Shown here in pieces: positions 50,869-59,703 of a stretch of 64,000 bases of DNA. How positions within the stretch are numbered: the first letter of the stretch is position 1; the number at the start of each line of letters is the position of its first letter. The notes under the pieces are model-generated. The model worked only from the letters and a program-made list of their open reading frames with translations. It was not told where the DNA came from and did not search any database. Origin of the DNA: Gracilaria caudata (taxonomy: Eukaryota; Rhodophyta; Florideophyceae; Gracilariales; Gracilariaceae). The stretch is from assembly GCA_030374735.1 (NCBI GenBank), contig JASCIV010000025.1:1-64000 (forward strand). The letters run 5' to 3'. The position numbers and the translations under genes are program-made.

Positions 50869-51618
50869 TTAATCCCATCCGAGAAGCTTTCCAACAATCA
50901 CCATGCCCGACTTTGCTTGCCATCCGAACAAACCCGCCGCCACGAACGCAAGAGAGAAATGTACTTGCCTCGCCCACTCCTTTCCCTTCTGCATGTACGG
51001 AACAAAAGCTGCCATCACACTGAACAAAGCAACCAACCCCAACCCGGCGTATAGATGCGGGCCAGGGAAGAGCTTACCCGTTCGTGTGTACGTGTTCGCC
51101 ATTCCACCAAAAGTTGCCAGCGTCATGATTGCAAACAGGCTGCTCGAAGTTCGGAAGTGACGGTCTGTAACCTTCTTCTTCACTAATTCCTTGCGCTTCT
51201 CTGGTTCTGACTTGCGAATTAGTGACGATTGATAGCCAAGGTAGAACGTGTAAAGACAGGTTCCGAGCAGCGCCCACATCAACACTGGATGTACCAGAGA
51301 CGCTGGTTTCGTCTTGAACGCTTCTTTCAATGCATCTGGCACTGCGTGCGCAGCCGGAATTCCACTTAGGCCAAAGTAAATACCCGCCAGTGACCATCCG
51401 GCCTCACTTATCACGTAGACCCAGTTTTTCGTTTCATCAAATGTGCGAGGTTCAGTTTCTGACGACAGTCGTGCTTCGATGTGCAGTCGCGCCCCATTAC
51501 TTCTGGCAGGCGCCGTTACTTTCACTTGTCTCAATCGCGTCATTCGCGTAGCCCTAATCCCCAAAGTGAGCCGCACACTTCGCACAGGTGTTGCTGGAAC
51601 AAATGCCATGACAGACAT
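50869..51618 (-). CDS. DUF4079 plastid membrane protein
   Basis: A 249-residue predicted plastid inner or thylakoid membrane protein of the cyanobacteria-derived DUF4079 family. The transit region is Arg/Thr-rich (about 1-60). Then come a hydrophobic stretch (SLAGIYFGLSGI), VHPVLMWALLGTCLYTFYLGYQ, RHFRTSSSLFAIMTLATFGGM, PGPHLYAGLGLVALFSVMAAFVPYM and VHFSLAFVAAGLFGWQAKSGM, giving four to five membrane helices with conserved HP and PH motifs. Function unknown. The open frame begins upstream at GTG; I chose the first ATG (MSVMAF). Confidence 0.8.
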   Translation of the reverse strand: MSVMAFVPATPVRSVRLTLGIRATRMTRLRQVKVTAPARSNGARLHIEARLSSETEPRTFDETKNWVYVISEAGWSLAGIYFGLSGIPAAHAVPDALKEAFKTKPASLVHPVLMWALLGTCLYTFYLGYQSSLIRKSEPEKRKELVKKKVTDRHFRTSSSLFAIMTLATFGGMANTYTRTGKLFPGPHLYAGLGLVALFSVMAAFVPYMQKGKEWARQVHFSLAFVAAGLFGWQAKSGMVIVGKLLGWD

Positions 51619-51648
51619 GCTCGCTTTTCGCAGTGCTTTGTATCCCAC

Positions 51649-52158
51649 TCCAGCCGCTTCTCTTGTAGCCCAACTAGAATTCTACCAAGAGCAATTGCCA
51701 GTGTGATTTGAACGTAGAGAGGAGAAAAGCTTCATTGACCATGCTTGAAACGAGATCAGGCGAGGTCGTTCAACGAGGAGTCTGGGAATCCAAATCCAAG
51801 ATTTGTCGCAAGTCAGATGTGTGGCTCGAACGAATTTGCCGCATTTATCCCGATTTAATGCTATATTGTCATCGTCGCTACTTACAGCTTGGAAGTTCAA
51901 AGTTGGCGAAGGCCGCGCTCTTTCACAGCGCGAAATGGCTACGTTCCTACTCTCGTTTTGCAAATCCATGCTCTGACATCCAGAGACGACTTATTAACCC
52001 CGATCTCTGCGCCCTTCGTTTAAGTCTCTCTCTCGTTCAATTCGACTTCATCACCGTCAGACACTTAAGGTCCTTATCCATAACAGTAAATTATCATGTT
52101 CGACAAGACGTTCGCGGCATGCTACGAACGGTTGCCTTGAAACACAAGTATCAGACAA
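51649..52158. other. upstream region between DUF4079 and NUDT22-like genes
   Basis: Divergent promoter region. A 146-residue plus-strand frame (51741-52181) overlaps the start of the NUDT22-like gene in another frame and has no domain; I treat it as leader sequence. Confidence 0.35.
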
Positions 52159-53037
52159 ATGGACACGGATGGAGGCTATGAAATCGTGGTACCGTTTGCC
52201 CCAAGTCGTCGATTCTCGGTGTCCTTCTCTGATGAGAACAATAGAAAACCGTCAGAATCCGCCGCATTGGAGCGTAGCATTGAAACAATATGGTTCAAAC
52301 GCGTAGCCGAAAACAGGAGCCTGTTCAATGGTTCCAAGTTTCGATTGGCACGCTTCTCAGTGTCTGCTGAACGCGTCACTTTGCACCTTGGTTTGACTGA
52401 CTACAAAACTTATCTCGCCACACACGCACCACCACAACCCGTGCAAAGATTTGGTCCAGCGTCTATGGCTTTGCCGCTTGGCAACGTAGTAGTACCCATC
52501 ACTCGCGATCTCTACACCTTTGTTTTGGTCAGATCAGCCAATTCGGCAGAAGGCAAGTTCAAATGTGTGTTTCCTGGGGGTCATGCTGAACCGAGTCAAG
52601 TCACTCACATGACACACGGCGACTGTCCGATGATCCAACGGGAGCTGGTACTTTCTGCTCGACGTGAAGCTTTGGAAGAACTTTTCCTAGACGAAAATCT
52701 AGTAGAAAAAGCTGAGGAGATGATGTTTCTCGGTATAGTGAGAAGAAAAACAGATTTGAAACCTAGTATGGTCTTTTCCGCTCGTTTGTTTTGCGAGGCT
52801 TCTGAAGTTGAAAAGAGATATTGGGAAAGAAACAAATTGCAGGAAGAATCCGTGAATATCTTCAGATGTCCTCTTCGCCGTATGCTCGAATCAGGTATTG
52901 ATTCTGCTCTGCCTGATGATTCCTGCGCAATGCCAGAACTACTTGGTGCCGCTGAGTTGTGCGCACAGATACAGCAACATCGCACAATTGAGTTCTGCTC
53001 GGATTCGCAGTGTGAGAACGAAGATACGGCCCGCTAG
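52159..53037 (+). CDS. NUDT22-like Nudix hydrolase
   Basis: A 292-residue Nudix protein. The N-terminal half (FRLARFSVSAERVTLHLGLTDYKTYLATH) resembles the domain preceding the Nudix fold in NUDT22, an enzyme that hydrolyses UDP-sugars to UMP and sugar 1-phosphate. The Nudix segment starts VFPGGHAEPSQV and, after an insertion of about 17 residues, continues REALEELFLDE. The core REALEEL keeps the metal-binding glutamates, but the spacing between GG and REx differs from the classical Gx5Ex7REUxEE box, as also known for NUDT22. Substrate assignment is inference. ATG start, single exon. Confidence 0.72.
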   Translation: MDTDGGYEIVVPFAPSRRFSVSFSDENNRKPSESAALERSIETIWFKRVAENRSLFNGSKFRLARFSVSAERVTLHLGLTDYKTYLATHAPPQPVQRFGPASMALPLGNVVVPITRDLYTFVLVRSANSAEGKFKCVFPGGHAEPSQVTHMTHGDCPMIQRELVLSARREALEELFLDENLVEKAEEMMFLGIVRRKTDLKPSMVFSARLFCEASEVEKRYWERNKLQEESVNIFRCPLRRMLESGIDSALPDDSCAMPELLGAAELCAQIQQHRTIEFCSDSQCENEDTAR

Positions 53038-53440
53038 CTACGAACTGACGGTGTTGAATACAATTAAGCTTCAACATCAACTTCTAGAGATGGAGGTCAC
53101 ATTTCTCCCGCTCAGCAGGGTCTTTACCTGTTATTGTCAGTTCCAACCGCACACTTTCTTGGCCTTATCCCATATTTGAACCGGAGAAAGGACATGTTCA
53201 GCACTTTGAATACATAGCGCAGATAGGACAGAACTTTGAGCGAGTTCCTGAGAGATGATGACCTCCTCGGTCAGATACTTCATCTCAGGCACGATTGTAG
53301 CCTCTAGTAGCATGCTGACCGGGAACCAAATATAATACTCTTCTGCCCTTTACGGTGAAGAACGGTTATAAGGTGCAAGTGCGTGTAGTGATCTATAATA
53401 TAACACAATGGGCACGGTGCAATAAATGTAGCTGGAATGA
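53038..53440. other. intergenic, convergent 3' flanks
   Basis: About 400 bp between the NUDT22-like and Uma2-like genes. No gene seen. Confidence 0.4.
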
Positions 53441-53485
53441 TTCCAACCTTTGAGAAGGGCCATTGGCCCTTCTCAAAAATTGGAA
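53441..53485 (-). terminator. strong hairpin directly after the Uma2-like stop
   Basis: TTCCAA (53441-53446) plus TTTGAGAAGGGCC (53449-53461) pair perfectly with GGCCCTTCTCAAA (53465-53477) plus TTGGAA (53480-53485); the loop is 3 nt. On the minus strand it begins 2 nt after the Uma2-like TAG. It resembles an intrinsic terminator or 3' stabilising hairpin but has no clear U-run. Terminator is the nearest available category, not a proven function. Confidence 0.5.
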
Positions 53486-53487
53486 GG

Positions 53488-54660
53488 CTATTTCTTAGGA
53501 CGATTGCGAGATGGGCCACCCTCGCCACTCGTTCCAGAAGAGCTGTCACTTCTAACAGGTTCTCCATGACGTTCAGCAAGCTCTTTATGCATTTCCTTGA
53601 GCTTCCTTTTCTTCCTCTTTTCTGTCATAAGATTTTTGTCTGCGTTTAATGCTTTCTTCATTGCCTCAGCTGCTCTCTTTTCTGCCTCTGCCAATCTCTT
53701 TTCAACGTCCGCTGCTCTTTTTTCTGCGGCTGCCGTTTTTTGTTTTGCCTTCAGTGTGTCTTCTTTTGCTTTCAGTGTCTCTTCTTTTGCTTTCAGTGTC
53801 TCTTCTTTAATTCTTTCGACTTTCTGTCGCAAATCTTTCATAGTATCTTTCGGATTCAACACATTGTCTACTTTTTGCCTGCCAAAAAATGGCATGAAGC
53901 ATTCCTCACCAGGATTGTAAATTTGCCACTCGTATCTTCCTCGGCGCAACTTGCCAACTCGAACACAAGGAGCATAAGTTGATGTGCTCTGGTGCGGTAA
54001 ATCTAGGTCAATTATAATATACCACGCTATCTTGGTTCGTGCGTAATGCATTGGTTTGTATTCCAAATCGCGATTTCTGTTTCCGCTTGTGACTTCTATA
54101 ACGACTTCAGGAGGATTGGTCGTCCCAAAAGAAACTTTCCTAGATTGGGGAGAAGTATTAGCAGATTCATCTTCAGTCCGAGGAATTCCAATAGCTAAAT
54201 CTGGCTCAAAGTATCTTCTAGAGTCATGTTCGGAAGAGCTGGAAGAATATTCATCTTCGTTGGAACTTGTACGCGGTGAACACGGTTTAAGGATCACATG
54301 AGGAGCAAAAACTATTCGATAGTTGGTTTCCACATCCATGTAGTTCGCGGCAAAAAGAAGAAATAACAGCGCAATAACATCATCATGCAGTTTGCTTGGC
54401 ATCGGTTTAGCGACAAGTTTTCCGCTTTCTAACTCGTATCGTCCATAAACCGAGGTAGGTAGCTCAAGCAACTGTTCGAAAGAGTATTGTGCGGAATGAA
54501 GTGTGCCGATTAGATTGCCGGTTGGCAACGGTAGTCGCAAGGAGACTTGGTGCTGAGAGGCAGATGCAACGGCGTGTGGCACAGAGGCTGAAGAAGATGA
54601 TTTTCTCATGGAGTATGGGGAGCAAGATTTGCGGGAGGAGAAAGAATTTGGCTGGCTCAT
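53488..54660 (-). CDS. Uma2-family (DUF820) PD-(D/E)xK endonuclease-like protein with coiled-coil tail
   Basis: A 390-residue protein. Residues about 55-260 match the Uma2 fold, a restriction-endonuclease-like family common in cyanobacteria: YELESGKLVAKPMPSKLHDDV, RYFEPDLAIGIPR, then PPEVVIEVTSGNRNRDLEYKPMHYARTKIAWYIIIDLD. The PD-(D/E)xK-type residues (Asp in EPDLAIG, Glu in VVIEV, Lys in EYKPMHYA) are kept. The region from about 290 to 355 is a coiled coil containing 7-residue repeats (KEETLKA, KEETLKA, KEDTLKA) and AEKRAAE repeats, the same tail type seen in cyanobacterial Uma2 proteins. Three tandem 21-nt DNA repeats encode the 7-mers (53746-53808). The N-terminal 45 residues are Ser-rich. 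Origin by gene transfer from cyanobacteria is inferred; cellular role unknown. Confidence 0.8.
   Translation of the reverse strand: MSQPNSFSSRKSCSPYSMRKSSSSASVPHAVASASQHQVSLRLPLPTGNLIGTLHSAQYSFEQLLELPTSVYGRYELESGKLVAKPMPSKLHDDVIALLFLLFAANYMDVETNYRIVFAPHVILKPCSPRTSSNEDEYSSSSSEHDSRRYFEPDLAIGIPRTEDESANTSPQSRKVSFGTTNPPEVVIEVTSGNRNRDLEYKPMHYARTKIAWYIIIDLDLPHQSTSTYAPCVRVGKLRRGRYEWQIYNPGEECFMPFFGRQKVDNVLNPKDTMKDLRQKVERIKEETLKAKEETLKAKEDTLKAKQKTAAAEKRAADVEKRLAEAEKRAAEAMKKALNADKNLMTEKRKKRKLKEMHKELAERHGEPVRSDSSSGTSGEGGPSRNRPKK
53746..53808 (-). repeat. three tandem 21-nt repeats within the Uma2-like gene
   Basis: Units 53746-53766, 53767-53787 and 53788-53808 are identical or differ at two bases. They encode the KEETLKA-type heptads, so the coiled coil is growing or shrinking in register. 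Confidence 0.75.
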
Positions 54661-55198
54661 GATGACAATTTGTGCAATGAAATGCGGAAGAGCATAAACA
54701 CAAAGTTGGCTATGGCTCTACACAGATTTTAAAGTGACAAGACGGGAGTCTTGCTTTTGATAGTGCCGGTGCGTGCTTCGCGGCTATTAGTGACGCTGTG
54801 CACAGTGAGTTGATGATGGCGGCAGATAGAGAGAGAGGTGTCGCCGGTAATGTTGCGTCAGGTACAAAAACGCAGCTCAGGGCCTGAAAAACGCGATTGT
54901 AGGAGCTTGGAATGCAACTTAAAGACCTCAGACGAAATGAGGCGATAGCTACGCTCAAAGGGAAAGGAAGGGTGCGGAAAAGGAGAGGGACAGCGCAAGC
55001 TGCTGCAGCCGTTGCGGCGGCAGCGACGGGGAAGTGAGTGTTGCTAACATTATCCACGCGCGTGCCAGTGGCAGTGCCGATTCGGACAGGTACAAGGGCA
55101 ATCCAAGCCAGATTCAAGGCGCGCGCCAATTAAATTGCAGAGGGCTTTGCTTGCCGCGGCGGCACACACGACCGTGGTGTACCGCCGTAACAACCTCG

Positions 55199-55226
55199 GA
55201 GGTACAGTACCGCGGTACTGTACCTC
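55199..55226. repeat. perfect 28-bp palindrome
   Basis: Arms GAGGTACAGTACCG and CGGTACTGTACCTC are exact reverse complements with no spacer and a CCGCGG centre. It could extrude a cruciform or bind a dimeric protein. Confidence 0.75.
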
Positions 55227-55383
55227 TCGCGGAATGCTGTTCTTTGCTGCATCTCCCGAATTCACGTAGCGTGCTAGAACGCTACCCTTGGTACCGTCGG
55301 TAACATGGGTTATCCTTACAGCTTTGGTAGATACCTTGCAGACGTACGAAGTTTGTACAAACGGTGTAGCGCTAGCCTTTAGT

Positions 55384-55512
55384 GGGCGTCTCCTGAAAAC
55401 ACAAAGAACCTGTTGCATTCACGCAAAAAGTTGCTCTGTTGGTGTTGCAAATCCACAATTTTTCGTTTGTGTCAATTTGAAAATTGCGATTAGTTAATTT
55501 CGGGAGACGCCC
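55384..55512. mobile_element. MITE-like element, 129 bp
   Basis: Terminal inverted repeats GGGCGTCTCCTGAAA (55384-55398) and TTTCGGGAGACGCCC (55498-55512) match at 14 of 15 positions. Both ends are flanked by AGT (55381-55383 and 55513-55515), consistent with a 3-bp target duplication as made by PIF/Harbinger or CACTA-type transposases. It has no coding capacity. Confidence 0.55.
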
Positions 55513-56621
55513 AGTTTTTAAACTTATGTGCGGCTAAACATTTTCAACTGTTCGAGGTTCTCTCAGACTGTCTGTCCAGACCACGTACGAAGCTATCTGG
55601 TTTCAACCCTGGAGACCCATCCTGCTCTGTGCTCGGCATACAGTATAGGGCCAAGAGGGATACATCCAAACTTCTTAGATGTAGATTGAACCAATTAGCT
55701 GAGCAAGAGAGCACCATGTTGGATGCACGGAGTTGAACAAGGTATGTATCGATGCTAGCCAAGCATGAGCATGACGCGGCAATCGTGTGCCAGACGTACC
55801 TTCGTAGGGCCAGGTAATTGGTATCTGCGAAGGGTACTAACTCACTTAGCTTAGACCAGCGCTTCTAACATACAGTTGCTCCCAAATTTGTGGTACCTTT
55901 GAGCGCGTGGTATTGTACTGTATTGTAGTTTGCGTTATGGTAAATTCAAAACGTTCCTACCGTTGACGGTAAGAGATAAAACAACTGAACGAACAATATC
56001 AAGGGCGCAACTTTCTTCCACACGGTCTGAGCTTCCGTGATATGACACGTACTGCGAAGACGTGCTTCTCTGAAGTGTAGTGGAATACCCTTGCAATCCA
56101 CTCCCTGTGATATCTTCCGGATTATAAATAGGCCGACCAGTTCAAGCATCGATGTTCCGTCCATTCATGGAACAAATAATAGTATATACATCGTTAAACC
56201 TCAAAAGAATAAGACAATAACTATAGTCACTCTGACTGCGACGCCGTCTCTTAGGTAGTGCTCTGCCCCAGAGTATCCAAGAATAGCAAATACACGGCCC
56301 TATCTTTTCCTCTTGATTTAAGGATCATGACCCCTGAGTCATCTCGATTCAAGGAGCGCTTCTACGTGGACGGCTTCTGATACCCAACGATTAAAGCGGT
56401 ATGGACATTGGTGCTTCCCAATCCACATTGATCCCGGTGAATCCATGGAAACAGGATTGTGGACGACCTATGAATAGTTAGTTCTGAAGCGTATTTAAGC
56501 AGTGCGTGCTGGTACTCCTTCTCGTCAATGCGTTGTTCATCAACAAACCTCATCTCGTATCTCAACAGCCTTCTCACATAGCATTTCTTTTCCTCTGTTT
56601 CGTACTTCTCATTTTTCAACG

Positions 56622-57509
56622 ATGAACTTTCTTACGATCTTGCTTCTCGTTGTAACTCTCACTGTTGCTATTGGTGCAAACGTACCGCGCAAAAAGTGTG
56701 TCACTGGCACTGATGGGAAGAAGAATTGTGTGGCATTGACATCCGTGTCTCCTACGTTTAGAATGAGCTCAAGGTCTTGCAGTCAGACAGACATTCTGTG
56801 CTGGAATGAAGTGGCTTTGGATCTCGTGAACGATGTTCGCCGCAAAAAGGGGAGGAAAGCGCTCACATTGGGACCCCAATCTCAATTGAACAACGCAATG
56901 ACCTATGCCACTGAGCTGGCCTCCAAACATGATCTATACCACCAGAACTTGAAGTCTGTCACGCAGGAAGTTCGTTGCATGCGCTGGATTGGTGGAGAGA
57001 ACCTGGCATACAATTATGACCAGAAGAATGCAGCAGCAGCTTGTGTTGATCAATGGATCAACTCCAAAGGGCACTACGAGAACTTGGTGAATGATCGTTT
57101 TGAACAAGTTGTTCTTGGACTTCACTTCAAGAGAGACGGTAGTGTGTTTTGCGTGCAGACATTTTCTTACATCTCGAGTGCTGCACCGGGTAGTGTGAAC
57201 GATAGCGGATGTGGGCCAATCACGAAATCATCGGGGAACGCGCAAAGAGCTTCAGAGTCAAGTACTTCCTCGACCGTATCCCCTAGTGGCACGGGTGCCG
57301 GTGGAGACGAAGGTAAGAGTTCGTGCATGTGTCTGTACTACTCTCGAGGTTGCACGAGTGGAATTGCTGCATTAACTGGAGGAGTCTGCAGAAGTTTAAC
57401 TAGCTACAAGCGCCAAGGAACCGCGTGTGTTTCGACGTGCTGCGAGTTTTGCTCCAGGAACCCAAGTGACGCAGTTTGTCAAAGCTCCAGAGTGAAGAAT
57501 ATCTGTTAA
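56622..57509 (+). CDS. secreted CAP-domain (SCP/PR-1) protein with Cys-rich tail
   Basis: A 295-residue extracellular protein. A clear signal peptide comes first (MNFLTILLLVVTLTVAIGA). The CAP domain contains LDLVNDVRRKKGRKAL, MTYATELASKHDLYHQN, GENLAYNY and WINSKGHYENLVNDRFEQVVLGLHF, with the His and Glu residues of the CAP cavity. A Ser/Thr/Gly linker precedes about 75 residues with 12 cysteines (CMCLYYSRGC, CVSTCCEFC), suggesting a disulfide-rich module. The open frame extends upstream, but the ATG giving the signal peptide is clearly right. Roles of CAP proteins range from defence to cell-wall or sterol binding; unknown here. Confidence 0.88.
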   Translation: MNFLTILLLVVTLTVAIGANVPRKKCVTGTDGKKNCVALTSVSPTFRMSSRSCSQTDILCWNEVALDLVNDVRRKKGRKALTLGPQSQLNNAMTYATELASKHDLYHQNLKSVTQEVRCMRWIGGENLAYNYDQKNAAAACVDQWINSKGHYENLVNDRFEQVVLGLHFKRDGSVFCVQTFSYISSAAPGSVNDSGCGPITKSSGNAQRASESSTSSTVSPSGTGAGGDEGKSSCMCLYYSRGCTSGIAALTGGVCRSLTSYKRQGTACVSTCCEFCSRNPSDAVCQSSRVKNIC

Positions 57510-57769
57510 TATGTTTCAGCCGCGTGGAACAAGATTTGAATGGTTTGTACAGAATCTGCTGAAACTACCTACTTGTGCAGAGAAGAATAGTGCACGGGAA
57601 GTTATATACTCATGGATATTTCATTTGATAGCTCATCTTAAGCATTGTAAATAACACTTTGATGCGTAGAATGGCATGATCGTACTCTAGTTCAAGCAGT
57701 AGAAGTAGTCGTTCTTCTTTTTCTTTATTGTGGACAGCAGCTTCTAATTACTAAGCTGCAGTAAAGCTT

Positions 57770-58387
57770 TCAAAGAAAGCTTTCTCTCTTTTGGAAGGCC
57801 AAAAACTTCTGTGGCACTTGTCTAATCAAACTTTGCACTGTACGCCTAGCAGAACGAGGCAGCCCCTTAAAAAGCTCGCGCCTAGATGCATGTGTGAAAC
57901 GACAACGCAAAACAAAATGATCCGGATCCTTCTTTGCGTTTGTTCCACAATCGCATCGTAAAGTCTTCTTTTCCATGTAAGACGCAACCGGGTGAAGCGA
58001 CGGCACGTGCCCAGCGTAAAACTGCGCGAGCGTCACCTCGGCCTTTCGCATCTCTCGCTCATTCTTCTCAGGCGGCGCGTAGCCTTGGAGGACTGGCATG
58101 CTTTTCTGTTTTGACGACAACGCAGAATGGACATCCAGCATATCTACAGGTGTGCTTAGTTGGTCCTCAATTGGAAGCTGGAGACCTGACTTCGCCAGCT
58201 TATCAACTTGCTCATTCTGGCTTATCCCGACAAAGCCGTTGCCTCTGCCTATGACCTCTTGGATGGAGAATGAAGGATGCACAACAGAAGAGAGACAAGG
58301 GGTAAAACGGTGATGATTGCCGGTAGCAGCTTGACCACACAGGTTGAGTACGCCTCTTGGAACCTGGTTCCTCGTGCGCAACAACAA
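57770..58387 (-). mobile_element. non-LTR retrotransposon 3' fragment (RNase H end and zinc-knuckle-like region)
   Basis: A 205-residue frame with no ATG start (it begins at TTG). The part VGISQNEQVDKLAKSG resembles the end of RNase H domains in LINE-type elements (HxGxxxNExADxLAK). The later CDCGTNAKKDPDHFVLRCRF matches the Cys/His stretch that follows in such elements. No reverse transcriptase is present upstream, so it is a 5'-truncated relic or domesticated fragment. A dispersed repeat copy lies about 200 bp away. Confidence 0.7.
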
Positions 58388-58599
58388 AGAGCTTCATGAG
58401 CGTTACACATCTGAAAACCTACATGCTGTAGCTACATTATCAAGGAAGTGCTTGAAGTACAAGGACGTTGCTCAGGAACAGGTGAATACCACTTTGGCGG
58501 CCACAGATTCGTTTCTTCACTGTAAGTGTAGCTTCTTGGAAGGTGTGACTTTCTGAGTTTCCATCGTACGCATATATGTTCTTTGAAGTGCTTTTGTAC

Positions 58600-58800
58600 T
58601 GCACACGAAGAACGAATTTACGAAGATTATGTTAGCTTCCCGTTCGAGAGCAGCAGGGGTTAGTTGTTTCTGATATCATCATGATAAAGAGGGCGCGAAC
58701 GGATACTGGGCTTTCTAACGAGAGAACGCTTTTTTACACACAAGCGCTTCGCACTAAGCTGGAATTTGGCTTCTGTGCTTCATAAGAGAGAGAGAGAAAC
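58600..58800 (+). repeat. dispersed repeat copy B
   Basis: Aligned with copy A at 27110-27290 across about 190 bp: CGAAGAACGA, CAGCAGGGGTTAGTTGTTTC, CGGATACTGGGCTTTCTAACGAGAGAACGC, then a hairpin-like AACGCTT...AAGCGCTT, and finally CATAAGAGAGAGAGA. The hairpin arms differ in sequence from copy A but can still pair. Confidence 0.65.
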
Positions 58801-59703
58801 ACGGCTGAAAACAACTTTGGATGGAATATTTGAGCAATGCTATTCAGAGACATTCGTAGGTGTTGTTGACTCTTTGGTACCGACAGTCTGTCTGTCACAT
58901 TTAACTTCGCCACCCGAACAAGCAGTACGAAGGTAGATATCAGAGTTGATCACTGCACTGATCGTCAACTGCAACCTTCAAAAGCCTGTCAGAATGCATT
59001 ATCTCGAAAAAAGTCTGCGGTACAAATGCAACACGAATCCTGCAACGCAACCTCATCGTTCCTTTGGTTCTACGGAGCAGGTAATTTATAGAATCTCAAG
59101 TACCCAGTACCGATCCGGGAAGGAAATTTCAAGGATTTCGTTACCGCTACAAATGTACGAAGGTAGAAAGACAGAAAATCCGTGGTGATCCAGCTCCTTT
59201 TTGAATCTAAAACCAGGATCATCATGATCCTGCTTTTGGATTCATGATTTCAGGACATTGTAACAATGTAACATCAGCTAATTTAACCCACAAATGTCTA
59301 CTTCTGAGGCTGGAATCGTGAGATTGAAAAAAGAACCATTCCTTCAATACAGCGTGAAGGTACTGGTGCGTGTCAAGAGCATCGCGCTTCCGTTTCCCAT
59401 TACCCTAACGAGAGAGCAACCAGGTAGAGATATACAGCAACTCGTTGGCAGCTCCTTCAATTGGCAAGTCTGCGAAGCCAGAACTGAGAACTTACGCGTT
59501 TCTTGCTGACGGTTCGAGAATAGAGAATAGGGCTGCCGTGAGTGCTCCCAAAACAAATATCAAGTGTAGTGCAGGGCACAATTCCCGTCCGCACAAAAAA
59601 AAACTGTGCTTGCCCTGTACTTTCATTCATCTTGGTGACTCAGCAAATCTCGGGCGATATTCGCTGTGGGTTTATTAACCAGCTGTTTCCTATCGCCGTG
59701 GTC
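58801..59703. promoter_or_regulatory. upstream region of HCF173-like gene
   Basis: No supported gene. GTACGAAGGTAG occurs exactly at 58925-58936 and 59155-59166. An AGGATCATCATGATCCT palindrome lies near 59215-59231. Confidence 0.4.

Larger units (their letters stand above)
54661..56621. other. intergenic, repeat-bearing region upstream of CAP gene
   Basis: About 2 kb without a supported gene. It holds a 28-bp palindrome (55199-55226), a reverse copy of the TAGAACGCTACCCTTG motif (55275-55290), a MITE-like element (55384-55512) and an inverse TACGAAGGTA motif near 55796. A minus frame at 54710-55129 is Ala/Ser-rich and unsupported. Confidence 0.4.

Noticed and set aside
51741..52181. 146-residue frame before the NUDT22-like gene
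   Set aside because: Overlaps the NUDT22-like start in another frame and has no domain; treated as leader.
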